Shown: piece by piece, positions 55,207 to 64,000 of the stretch | How the letters are laid out: each line of letters begins with the position of its first letter | Numbering within the stretch: the first letter of the stretch is position 1 | NCBI RefSeq assembly: GCF_016920785.2 | Contig: NW_024609857.1 | Coordinates: forward strand, 70,740,252 to 70,804,251 | From: Ixodes scapularis | Taxonomy: Eukaryota; Arthropoda; Arachnida; Ixodida; Ixodidae | Direction: 5' to 3' | DNA length: 64,000 nucleotides | The notes under the pieces: model-generated | The model's database searches: none | What the model was told of the DNA's origin: nothing | The model's input: the letters and a program-made list of their open reading frames with translations, nothing else | Program-made: the position numbers and the translations under genes

Positions 55207-55515
55207 TACAAAGGTGTCAAGTCGCCGTGGACAGTGCGTGCTGTGGAAATCTCGAAACTCAAGTAATCATCATAAAAACTTTAACGAAAACCTTCTGGGG
55301 TGACCTATGTAGCAGCCGACATTTCGGCAGGGACACTTTTTTTTTAACATCTTCGTTTTTTACTTAGTCATGATGAACCATCTGTATTGCAAACAACTTG
55401 CTCTCCGGAAAAAACAAACAAACAAAAAAAAAAAAAAACAGACGGCTTGCTTTTTTTTTTGTAATATTTTTGTCTTTTTACTTAGTTATGATGAACCATC
55501 AGTATTGCAGACAAC

Positions 55516-55568
55516 CTGCTCTCCGCATTGGTAAGGAGCTCTACGCTCCTTACCAATGTGGAGAGCAG
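55516..55568. repeat. Snap-back palindrome, 24-bp stem with one mismatch, 5-nt loop
   Basis: CTGCTCTCCGCATTGGTAAG plus GAGC pairs with its inverse across TCTAC. It abuts the left end of the next MITE, just as at 28.44 kb. Confidence 0.9.
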
Positions 55569-55778
55569 TCGTGGCTGTTTCTTGCGCAGGAGTTGCGGTG
55601 ACGTAAGAAAGAAGCCGAGCTTTCATTGGCTTTAATTGAAGCATAGTGGATAGACGTCAAGTCAGCTTGCTTCGAGGTATCCCCACTATTGTTTAATAAA
55701 AGCCAATAAGAGCTCCGCCTTTTGGTCTCACCAGAACCCCTCCAAAAGAAGCAGACCAACTTGCGCTTCGCATAGTAG
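55550..55778. mobile_element. Foldback MITE family F1, third copy
   Basis: GCCGAGCTTTCATTGGCTTT and CATAGTGGATA pair with the inverse of CCCACTATTG...AAAGCCAATAAGAGCTC. It ends AAGAAGCAGACCAACTTGCG. It is related to the copies at 28.5 and 35.9 kb. Confidence 0.75.
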
Positions 55779-55779
55779 G

Positions 55780-56160
55780 AAGTCGACACGCCCACGTGAC
55801 CACGCCCTGCTATTTTCAGGCTGTGAGTGACTAAATCGCCTCATTGCCGTCATTTCGAAGCCTGTTGATATATCTCTCGCGTGATGCTGCACAACATTCT
55901 GGAGTTGCGATATCCCGGTTTGGCACACCGACATGCGAGATAATACGCGCCCTTTCCGGAGCCAGCCCAGGCTGCGACCACATGAGCTGAGGGCCTCGCT
56001 GGTTGGAGAGGTTCTGCGACTCAAGGCGTCCAGAAGAGCCCAGGGACAGGGATGTGGCCGAAGAGCCAGATGACGAAGGCAGCGACCAGGAGTTGGAAAC
56101 GCGCTGAAGGGGAATACTTCCGGTTCTCCTGTATTTTTCTTGTGTTTGGGTGAGTGTGCG
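55780..56160. other. Unassigned
   Basis: A - strand frame (56186-55728, 152 residues) runs from the MITE into the LINE fragment and shows no recognisable domain; likely chance. Confidence 0.4.
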
Positions 56161-57001
56161 ACGACCCCTGGTTCCCTAGCGATCAATTGAGTGACAGCTA
56201 CACTCTAGAAATGCCCCAGTGTCGCTCTTTTATGTTATCAATGCGCACCGGCTCGAACAGAATGTCAAAAGCCAAGTTCTTTAAACGAATGACACGGCCG
56301 ACGCCGTCGAGTACCGCTAAGCTTGGAAGATCGCAGGACGGCGGCGACAGTGCCATGGCCTCCGAGTACTTGAAGCGATCTCGAAGGCCATGACGGTGCC
56401 ATGGCCTACGGTGCTCGCCTACTTCGATGCGCTGCTGATAGATGGCGCAACATGAGCAACGGGAAACACAGCAGTGGCTCAAAGATGTCCAATCGAAGAC
56501 TACGCTCGATGTGTAAGTTGCACACGAGAACCGTTGGCTCGGAGGTAGTCGTCTGCTACTTGAGGCACGAGCTGGGGCACTAAAGATAGACGACACTTCA
56601 ATGTGCCGAGTGTGCGGGGCCCACGACGAAACCGTACCACACATTGTACTGGAATGTGGAGGACTCCGGCCAACCCAGTCACGAGAAAACGACCGAGATC
56701 TTCAAAGCCCCCGGAGCTTGCCGAAGTATTGGGCTTCACTGTTTCTAAACATGGACACCAAAACCATCTAGGTTAGGCCAGCCGCACCAGCGGACAGGAG
56801 TGCCTCGAACGAGACTACTGCCTCCAGTTTCTCGCATAAGCCTTCTGTCGAGGCAACAAAGAGAAGATTAGAGGACTAATGGAAAAAAATATCTCCCTTA
56901 GGGGGCAATAACACGCAAATGCTCCCAGGGTTGGGTATGAATGTTGCTCGAGCCCGCCCGATCCAAAGGGAACAGCCGCATCATCATCATCCTCATCATC
57001 A
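56160..57001 (+). pseudogene. LINE 3' fragment with terminal zinc knuckle and (CAT)n tail
   Basis: At 56600-56660 the + strand reads MCRVCGAHDETVPHIVLECG, the C-x-x-C...H-x(4)-C knuckle that ends many LINE ORF2 proteins, and stops near 56771. The upstream 400 bp is frameshifted coding debris. The 3' UTR ends in (CAT)n at 56978-57001. Confidence 0.7.
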
Positions 57002-57004
57002 GGT

Positions 57005-58955
57005 AGGGACAAGGCGGAACTCTCTAGCCACCCTAACTCGACCGAACAGCCACAGGTGCGCTACCTTGCCATTGCGGTACGTAGAAATGCAAGGCGACAC
57101 GTAGCTCTGGGTAAGAAACCTTGAATACCACTGCAATCAATTCGAAGCCATATAAAATTGTACATTACACAGACTCGCGTCGCGCAGAAGGGAGCATTAT
57201 AAAAGCTCTCGCCAGTTATTTTGCTAAACTAAGATCCGTCTCGGCGAACCCTGCGGTGAAGCTGGGATAACTTTGGCGCCTGGGGGAGGTTGGGGCCCAT
57301 CGCCGATGCCCTGCCTTTGAAAAAGATAGTTTACCGCTAACGCGAATTTGCAAGCGAGCTGGTTCAATAATGAGATTGGAACCCAGGATCGTTTTTCCCG
57401 GTTAAGTGTTATTTAGCGCGTTCAAAGATTCGTAGGTTACAAGTAGTTCCCAGGCATATGGGCCAAGCGGCTGGAACAGCTAGACATGAAGATGCGCCCA
57501 CGTTACCTTCGCCAGATTTGCCATTTCTTTGAGGGACAAGTGATTTTTTTTTCTTTTCATCCAAGGCATAAAGAAGGCATACAGCTCTCGTATATAAGTA
57601 AATTTCAGGAGTTACCGCAGTTTGTCCTCGGCTGTGAGACTATTAAAGTACGCGCTACAAATTAATAACTCTAAAAAACAATAAAAAAAAAAAAAAGCCA
57701 ACCGGAAGCAACATACTTCCCCCGAAAGTTTGCCCACGATTGTTTTTGTTTACCTCTGAACACCCTGTATAAAACACGCCAAATACAAAGCTTTTTTTTT
57801 TTTTTTTTTTACTTTCTTTTAGCTTAAAAAGATATATATATATTTGTGTTACCAAAAAATGCATGAAAAAAAAAAAAGGTTTTGTGGTGTATCAGTTACT
57901 AGTTCTGCTTTATACGCGCTCATTCTATGGAAAAATTCAAATTAATTTGTGAGCACACATTTTATTTTTATTACTGCTTTTGATTTTGAAATTTAGAATC
58001 AGTCTGAGGACGCTCAAGTACAAAAAATAAACAAATTTGTCCTCCCTTGCTGCCGTTTTCTCCGATAGCCTTGCTTGTTGTGGCACGAGCCGTGCGAGCA
58101 ACGAAGATCTGTGAAGGGCTCCCGTATGAGGTATCGCTTTAAAAGTATAATATTTGTTAACTCAGCACTTAAAGCCAGGAGCAGTCCTGTACTTATGTTT
58201 TTATACGGATCCTGTACTTTACCAGGCTTAATAAAATCACTATCAGCACCACGTTTATTGTTTTAGTAATTACAGCAAAGAAGTGAATGCTCCCAGCATA
58301 TAAAGCGTGGATGATTTAGTCTTTATAGGGTTACTGCGAAAAGAAATATTTAATTCTGAAGAGGCTCACAGTTTTAAAGCCCAATTCGAATTTAAAAAAA
58401 AAATGAAAACCAACCACAAAACACAATTAAAATACAAATAAAAACAATGAATATTGGCAATCATCTAGTGAAAATTGTTTTGTCAAATTATACTCATCAA
58501 CGAGTTATTTTTATTAAGATCGTGCATTTAAAATAACAAATCATTTGATCGACAGCTATTTGAGACATTGCACAGATGTAGGTGTTATGTGATGACCCTA
58601 TTGCCAATATAATTAAAAAGAGAAGAGGTGTGGGCTTTTTTTTAATATTAGACCTGCGAGGGAAGAAAGTACTTTTGTGGTTCAGATTATTATTATTGTG
58701 ATTCTCAATAAATGCAACAACCCCTGGGATCACAGCCAGTATTTTTGGACGTTATATGATATAATGTCTTGCTGGCCATAAGCCGTCTAGAATAATGACC
58801 ACCCATGGTATTGAGAATAAACGTTTAAAAACGCAAATTTTTTGCCTGCAAAAAAAAAAAAAAAAGTATAATGGTGTCTAGCAGCAAAATCAGAGCTGTC
58901 TTGTTATTCGCTGTGTCTGATACGTAGTGACGAGAAGAAAAGTGTACTTACTGTT
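57005..58955. other. Intergenic, AT-rich; nothing recognised
   Basis: It holds several A and T runs (57675-57695, 57790-57812, 58850-58865) and a (TA)n at about 57832. TATAAAAG at about 57199 could be a TATA box, but no coding sequence follows. Confidence 0.45.
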
Positions 58956-59057
58956 ATTTTAACGGGTAACCAACTAGCGCAGGGACATGGACCGGGTAGA
59001 AGGCGGAAGACAAACTACGCTGCCCGTGACCCTGTGCTGTGTGTTACCCGTTAAAAT
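58956..59057. repeat. 100-bp inverted repeat, 15-bp perfect outer stem
   Basis: ATTTTAACGGGTAAC (58956-58970) pairs exactly with GTTACCCGTTAAAAT (59043-59057). Inside, AGCGCAGGG pairs with CCCTGTGCT with one mismatch. Confidence 0.85.
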
Positions 59058-59605
59058 GAACTACCGACTAGCCTCCTCGTCAACGCTACGGTACCTAATC
59101 CATCGCCCGAATAGCAGACGACAGATGAACAACCCGGCGAAACCGAAACAGAAACTACCCGTTGACAGACTTTTGCTCCCAGGGTGCATGGAGTGCAGCT
59201 CAACTGCTAGGGGCGCTGCTGGTCACAACTTGTCAACTTGGGCATCGCCAACGCCATCGAAATCGTCGCTGTTGTGTTCATTTCTCTCGTGTGTTCGTGT
59301 TTTCGTGCCCATTTTGTAATGTTGAAACTCGACCCGTTGTTCAAACAGTTTTGTTAAAGGTGGAGTTTTTGCCCACACGCATAGTTCTTTGGTTGTTATG
59401 TGCTCCCAAAGTCGCGGGCTCAAGTCCTTCCGTCGTGGTTCTTCCTGGCACGCCGTGTGCTGCACTCGAAAGTCGGGCCAGTGGGCAAGTGTCATCGAGT
59501 GCTTCGCAAAGCGCGGTGAGTTTGCACGGCTAGACCGCTAAACCGGCGTTTCGTTGCTGGGCTAACTTTGGGTCCGTATTCCTTGTTTATTTTCTGTCGG
59601 ATGTA

Positions 59606-60960
59606 ATTGACCCCGTAAGTGATGACGTCACAACATGGCGTCTGGGTCCAAACAAACCGTTGCTAGGGACGTTGCTATGGACTGATGCATGGAGACTCCA
59701 CACGAGGCTAGATTTTCGCTTATAAGTGAGTAAATAATTTTTTGTAAGCAACCTTACTTCTTGATATCTAATTATGAAGATGTTCTTGTCATTTCAGCGT
59801 CGTATTGCAACGATCGAAGCCATTTCTGAAGTATTCTACTCCGCTTTGCTTTGGTAGCAGACGACACGATAGATTTGCTGGCCTCTGTTGCAGCGGGTGT
59901 CTTCATTGAATTGCGTCGGTAAACGAGCAACACAAGCAAGTGCATCGCCATGGCCGCAGAGGCCTCCGCAATGTGCGTTTTTTTTTTTTTCTGTAAGAAC
60001 CCAGCTTAGTTCAGAGGGGCGAAAATTCCGTAAAATCAAACCACGTCATGCAGATCAGTTACGACGACGACCTGAAGTGCATTACCGGCGTAGTGCAGGC
60101 CAGCATGAGAAACAAATCGTACGCCGTTGAGGTAAGTCGTTTGTTATTATTATTATTGAGATTGTCAGGTTATTAAAATATTGCATGGTCTATCGCAATC
60201 TCGCTTTTTTTTTTGTATACATTAAATTTAGTGGATTTGCTATTTCGGTGAAGATCTCCATCGAACTTGCGATGAGAGTACAGTCTGTAATAAACTCACC
60301 TTATGTTTTTTATCCAGTTCTTTCGCGTTTCGGGGTTTTGCGGAAATCTGAAGAAACTGCAAGAATCTTTCTCCATGCGATGGCTACGGATGGTTACAAC
60401 CAGGTACGAAGCACCCTCCCACAGCGCGAGTCCGCAAACAAAATTTTGAATCTCTACCGATCACCTGAAGTGCTTTCCTCACGGGTGCATTGCGATCTTT
60501 TAGCAGACGATCATCTAGACCGACGCCCGGACTTTCGATAAACCATATTTTGCATCGTACCCCACTAAGAATTCTTATAAGTGTCTGAAACTCGTATTTC
60601 AAGCAAACGCAATATCAGAATATCGTCTTTATTCACCCGATTCAGACGCCGGTGCCGGCTTGACGGGCGGGCGTGTGGCAGACGGCGTTTTTCTTGCATT
60701 CGTCGTCTGCTGCGGGCATCTTGAGGACCGGAAGTTGCAGTCGTAAATATTTCAGAAACAAGCGATTACCGGCACACTTCTGTCGAAACATATATGACAT
60801 TCAAGCTTTCTATATCTGTGATTTTTAGAAGTTTAATTCCTAGTTCCGATTTTTGAACGGTCGGGTTTTCGTAGCGAAACCTAGCCACATGTGTCTGTCC
60901 ATAACAACGACCCTAGCAACGGTTTGTTTGGACCCATGACGTCACACTTACGGAGTCAAT
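59606..60960. mobile_element. 1.35-kb unit with about 100-bp inverted repeats
   Basis: The left arm ATTGACCCCGTAAGTGATGA, then TGGGTCCAAACAAACCGTTG and CTAGGGACGTTG (59606-59735), is repeated inverted at 60870-60960. Each arm has TGACGTCA. The interior holds a coding-like exon related to SWIM-domain proteins (60012-60131). It looks like a DNA transposon or a captured segment; no target duplication is clear. Confidence 0.7.
60012..60131 (+). pseudogene. SWIM-type domain N-terminal exon-like fragment
   Basis: After a T run and CTTAGTTCAG the + strand reads RGENSVKSNHVMQISYDDD, then LKCITGVVQASMRNKSYAVE, up to GTAAGT at 60132. The G-x-V-x-ASMR-x-x-x-Y-x-V pattern is what precedes the C-x-C...C-x-H of SWIM zinc fingers in YqaJ-like arthropod transposon proteins. 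The C-x-C part is not found downstream; the segment after the next AG (60319-60401) does not supply it in any frame. It is either a genuine exon whose partner is elsewhere or a dead fragment. Confidence 0.45.
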
Positions 60961-61129
60961 AGCGAGCGTGCTCATGCAAGCACTTCCGTCTGAACTTTTG
61001 AGCGAACTCGGTAAGGTGGTCCGGCCGCGCGTGTGTTTGTACAGGAGGCGCAACGGTACGAAGGAGAAAGCCGCGTTCTCCTTCACGTCGTCTTGCTTTT
61101 TGTTCGTACATTCTTGATCTTGGTACGCC

Positions 61130-61365
61130 TCAAAGGGTGACCGGTTGTAGATGAGAAATTTTAGCCAGCGCGGTATAACCGCTAACCTGAGGTTTTTAAC
61201 GTGCATCGCGCAGTAGTCATTACACAAACGCGTGCCGGTACGGAAGTCATCCAGATCGAAACGGGGCGGTCGGGATCGAACTCAGGAGGTTCCCAGCGCA
61301 GGCTTTCGCTCCACGCTCCGAACTGTGACGCGTTAGCCCACTCGGCCACCGATTCCTCTGTGTTC
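61130..61365 (-). mobile_element. tRNA-derived SINE, - strand
   Basis: On the - strand: GGTGGCCGAGTGGGCTAACG (A box of Ser/Leu type), GAGTTCGATCCCGAC (B box) about 75 bases later, then a body with ATGCACGTTAAAAACCTCAG and GGCTAAAATTT, which matches by memory the GCACGTTAAAGAACCCCAGG...AAATTT body common to tick SINEs. Confidence 0.7.
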
Positions 61366-61369
61366 TGCT

Positions 61370-61570
61370 CGTGCCAGAGCCTTATATGCAGTTTGGCCAT
61401 TCATTGGGAAGTCCAGGAGACAAATGAGGAAGCGTCATTGGCCTAAAGTGGGCGGGGCGTGTTCTAGGGCATCTTCACAAATTCGAATGTGGTCAACCAG
61501 TAGCCGGAAATAATACCGTGGTGGTGGTCGCGAGAACCGAAATTAATAAGTGCATCGGAGTAACCCTCGG
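61370..61570. other. Unassigned GC-mixed stretch
   Basis: Nothing recognised. Confidence 0.4.
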
Positions 61571-61573
61571 TGA

Positions 61574-61801
61574 TGAAAATAGGGTGTACGAGATGTTTCA
61601 GTCATGGTCATCGACGATCATGGTGGAAGAGAGCAACTAGAAAAATGATCGACATAATCCGTACGCCAGGCGCTTAGGGCCGGGAATCTGCCGTCCGAGC
61701 AGTCACACTCTGTTTGATCAAGATAGAGTTCGAGCAGCACATTTGTTTCTTACATCTTTCTGCATGATCATAATCGAAACATCATGTGCACCCTATTTTC
61801 A
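61574..61801. mobile_element. MITE, 228 bp, about 30-bp TIR
   Basis: TGAAAATAGGGTGTACGAGA then TGTTTCAGTCATGGTCA, versus inverted TGAAAATAGGGTGCACATGA then TGTTTCGATTATGATCA. There is no coding content. Confidence 0.78.
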
Positions 61802-61804
61802 ACC

Positions 61805-62320
61805 TGGAAGGATTACTACAACTCTAACACACTTATTAAAACCATATACCTGTGATCAAACTGTTTCTTGCTAAAACTGCTAAGGAATTCTTTTCAGCTT
61901 CGGGTTAACCAAGAGAGCATGTGAAGCCCTCTTTCTGTGTCTGGTTCACTCCCTGACTCTGCCTGCACCTCCCATTGAACAAACTCTCTCTATACATGGC
62001 TCTGGCTCGTACCTCTGACGGTCCTGCCCCATTTCGTCAAATGGAGTAAAGCTTCCTGTGTATGTGTTCGCAGTACAAGTCAGCGTTACTAGATTATTTC
62101 AGTTGTGGAACTCCCGCAGAAGAAGGGGTTTCAGTCCGCCTTCCGTCGTTGCTAAACTGTGCATTCCTAGAGTAAAGCCCCCTGATGTGTTTGCATTTTT
62201 ATCAAGAGATTTTATCCAAGTGTATGGTGAAACACCATCTAGATGCTTTGCATAAAAACATTTACATTCCATAGAATGCCCTACAGTCACTATAGCAGCA
62301 ATCCCCAAACCGGTGACGCG
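61805..62320. other. Unassigned; possible worn element
   Basis: The frame 62058-62255 (65 residues) is not recognisable. No ends are found. Confidence 0.35.
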
Positions 62321-62327
62321 CTGAACA

Positions 62328-62952
62328 TAGTGATGCAAAACTATCGATACTATTGATAGTTTTTCCAAAGCTATTGATAGTGCCGAAGAACTATCGATAG
62401 TGCTATCGATAGTTTTGCACCACTATAGCAAACACATTTGCCGCCGTGCCGTTCGCCTCCCTTCCTCCTCTCTTCACCCAAACTCCCGTCTTCGTGATCA
62501 CTGAAAGCTGAACCAAAGTTGGCATGGTAAGTGCTTAGGCTATTTGATGTCCCATTCGATAAAATAAAGCGAGAAAAAGAGAAGGGGGAGCGACACAAAC
62601 TACAAGTTTCGCAAAACTATCAATAGTAAACCGTCGGCAGTACTGTCGATAGGTTTACGATAGTCGACTATCGATAGTTTTACGATAGTCGACTATCGAT
62701 AGTTTTCCGATAGTCGATTAAAGATAATTTTCCGATGATCGACTATCCATAGCATTTCGATAGTTGACTATTTTTTTTCGATAGTCGACTATCGAGAGTA
62801 CAATCAATAGTTTTTCGATGGGCGATTATCGAGCATGCTATCTATAGTTTTTCGGTAGGCGATTATCGATAGTAGTATCGATAGTTTTTTTTCTATCGAT
62901 AGTCAGATTTCTGGTGACTATCGATAGTGTTATCAATAGTTTTGCACCACTA
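62328..62952. mobile_element. hAT-like element with ACTATCGATAGT palindrome arrays
   Basis: It begins TAGTGATGCAAAACTATCGA and ends, inverted, TAGTGGTGCAAAACTATTGA. The flanks GCTGAACA (62320-62327) and GCCGAACA (62953-62960) match at 7 of 8 bases. The arms hold about 20 copies of ACTATCGATAGT or one-step variants. An extra copy of the terminus lies at about 62414-62427. The 180-bp unique core has no transposase. Confidence 0.82.
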
Positions 62953-62974
62953 GCCGAACAAAAGGAGGCGAGCC

Positions 62975-63035
62975 GTTTGTGGGGGGAGGGAGGGAGGGAG
63001 GGTGGGGGGGGGGGAGAGGTGGAAGTATTAAAAAG
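62975..63035. repeat. GGGA/G-rich low-complexity run
   Basis: GGGGAGGGAGGGAGGGAGGG followed by a G run; low complexity. Confidence 0.85.
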
Positions 63036-63109
63036 TTCTTAAACAATCTAGTTGGAACACGCAAGTGAAAAAATAAAATTTTTGCGAAATCTTTTTTTTT
63101 TTTTTTAGA

Positions 63110-63292
63110 GCTATATTGACGGCGGAAGATTTACTTGAAATGCTGCGTGCAAGGTCCATGACTTCACGGAATGGTGATTCACTCAACGAGATGGTAATTC
63201 ACTCTTTCCACCTCAGCATGAAGGCGAAGCCGATCCACCTTTACTTCATGTGCCCGAAATGCCGAGAAAGAAAGCAAGTGGAAAGGTGGTGA
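63110..63292 (+). CDS. Candidate terminal exon, 60 residues
   Basis: A 16-T tract and AG (63107-63108 or 63109-63110) precede an open frame reading AILTAEDLLEMLRARSM, a short polar linker, then MVIHSFHLSMKAKPIHLYFM, CPKCRERKQVERW and TGA (63290-63292). The CPKC pair is zinc-ribbon-like but has no second pair. I do not recognise the family, and no upstream exon is seen. It could be chance. Confidence 0.3.
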   Translation, partial: AILTAEDLLEMLRARSMTSRNGDSLNEMVIHSFHLSMKAKPIHLYFMCPKCRERKQVERW

Positions 63293-63293
63293 C

Positions 63294-63464
63294 TATACTT
63301 TGTTTCAGCTTCGGTCCAAACGCAGCCAAAGCTACAAGCGCGAGCTCCGGGCTTTCAGCATCCCCGTCAAGCACGCGCGCTTGTGCAGTGCAAGCACTGT
63401 TCTGGGCCACATGCTCGCGCTTGTAGCATCGGCTGCGTCTGGACCGAAGCTGAAACGAAGTATA
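63294..63464. mobile_element. MITE, 170 bp, about 50-bp TIR, TA flanks
   Basis: TATACTTTGTTTCAGCTTCG and GTCCAAACGCAGCC at the left pair with the inverse of the right end (TATACTTCGTTTCAGCTTCG, GTCCAGACGCAGCC), and the match continues through CTACAAGCGCGAGC. TA at both ends fits a Tc1/mariner-type MITE. The frame 63300-63503 reads this palindrome and is not a gene. Confidence 0.85.
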
Positions 63465-63769
63465 CCAACTAAATCGTGTCTCACGCCTTCAATATTTCTC
63501 TAAAAATTTTTTTTTTTTTTTCGCTTTAAATTGATTTTTTGACACATGTGTCCCAGCCCGACTGTTTAAAATTATTTTTTCTTTTTGAGGGGCTTTTTAA
63601 GAACAAATTCTTGTGCACAAACTGTGAAAATGCCCCAAAATTGCATAAAAAGAAAAAATGTGTTAAAATGTTACCATAGATGTGTAGCTAAACTTTTTCG
63701 CAGTGCAAAACATAATATTTTGTTAATAAATTTTCGTGAGAAATTGAAGCTACAGAAGACTGCAATGGA

Positions 63770-63998
63770 AGCCGCCTCTGTGGCTTCGAGGTAAAGGGCC
63801 GGACTACGGATCCTCATGTCGCAGGTTCGAATCCTGGCCGAGGTACCTGCAATCTGACAAAGGCTTGTTGTGGAAAAGGCCGAGCTTTCAGTTGCACGTC
63901 AAAGGATCCCCATGGGGTCCAGATTACTCCTCAGTCCTCCGCTGGGGCGGGCCAGATGCCCACGGTTGGTTTAGCATGTCAAACCCCCAAATTTGATA
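63770..63998 (+). mobile_element. tRNA-derived SINE, + strand
   Basis: Head: CTGTGGCTTCGAGGTAAAG (A-box region) and GCAGGTTCGAATCCTGG (B box). Body: GTTGCACGTCAAAGGATCCC, TCCTCAGTCCTCCGCTGGGG and TTTAGCATGTCAAACCCCCA, which by memory follows the invertebrate SINE body GCACGTTAAAGAACCCC...TCCTCCACTACGG...GCACGTAAAACCCC. It ends at the window edge. Confidence 0.75.
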
Positions 63999-64000
63999 TG

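Noticed and set aside
55728..56186. 152-residue - strand frame
   Set aside because: It spans the junction of a MITE and a LINE fragment; no domain.
59370..59470. tRNA-like sequence with GGGCTCAAGTCC
   Set aside because: Only a weak B-box resemblance; no A box or body of adequate quality.
60292..60420. Second exon for the SWIM-like fragment (AG at about 60318, GT at about 60402)
   Set aside because: Splice signals look fair, but no frame gives the expected C-x-C...C-x-H part, so joining it would be guesswork.
63300..63503. 67-residue open frame
   Set aside because: It reads through the 50-bp terminal inverted repeats of a MITE.

Overview
This is a window of nuclear animal DNA. It has spliced genes with GT-AG introns of several kilobases, an AT-rich intergenic background and a very high load of decayed transposons. 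The mix of transposon families, the Gly/Met/Ser-type tRNA-derived SINE heads, the TTAA-flanked elements and the divergent ionotropic receptor all fit a hard tick (Ixodidae, probably a metastriate genus). That assignment rests on my recognition of these families, not on a search. No CRISPR arrays, operons or prokaryotic features are present.

One host gene is clear: a divergent ionotropic receptor (iGluR/IR family) on the + strand from 19.16 to 36.72 kb. Seven exons with consistent splice phases give the last 410 residues. These cover the ligand-binding lobes S1 and S2, M1, the pore loop, M3 and M4, and the gene ends in a normal stop. The signal peptide and start of S1 are not found here. Its introns hold MITEs, a G/C-rich foldback and perfect hairpins. 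A second, weaker host candidate is a 35-residue secreted-type peptide ORF at 50.84 kb with a TATA box and polyadenylation signal. A small candidate terminal exon lies at 63.11-63.29 kb.

Region 0-15 kb is a transposon stack. It holds the 3' end of a Penelope-like element (GIY-YIG domain, frameshifted, with a hammerhead-like motif); a TTAA-flanked MITE; a 103-105 bp minisatellite whose unit folds into a hairpin; a broken EnSpm/CACTA-type transposase on the - strand; and a nearly full-length I-clade LINE with zinc-knuckle ORF1 and an endonuclease/reverse transcriptase/RNase H ORF2. That LINE is broken by three frameshifts and by a 1.88-kb non-autonomous DNA transposon with 11-bp terminal repeats and TATA flanks.

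Region 15-19 kb holds another TTAA element, an AT-rich tract and a reverse-strand LINE scrap. Region 37-64 kb is a mosaic of non-LTR fragments, hAT elements with exact 8-bp target duplications (35.4, 47.3-48.9 and 52.4-53.5 kb; a 7/8 duplication at 62.3-62.95 kb), TTAA-flanked elements, foldback MITEs, tRNA-like SINE heads and homopolymer G/C runs. Several are nested, so the order of insertion can be read: hAT into LINE 3' UTR, hAT into LINE RT, DNA transposon into I-LINE.

Most of the sequence is therefore mobile-element debris around one receptor gene. The best leads are the receptor's retained glutamate-contact residues, the uncatalogued non-autonomous transposons with defined ends, the SWIM-like exon inside a 1.35-kb inverted-repeat unit, and the recurrent perfect snap-back palindromes.
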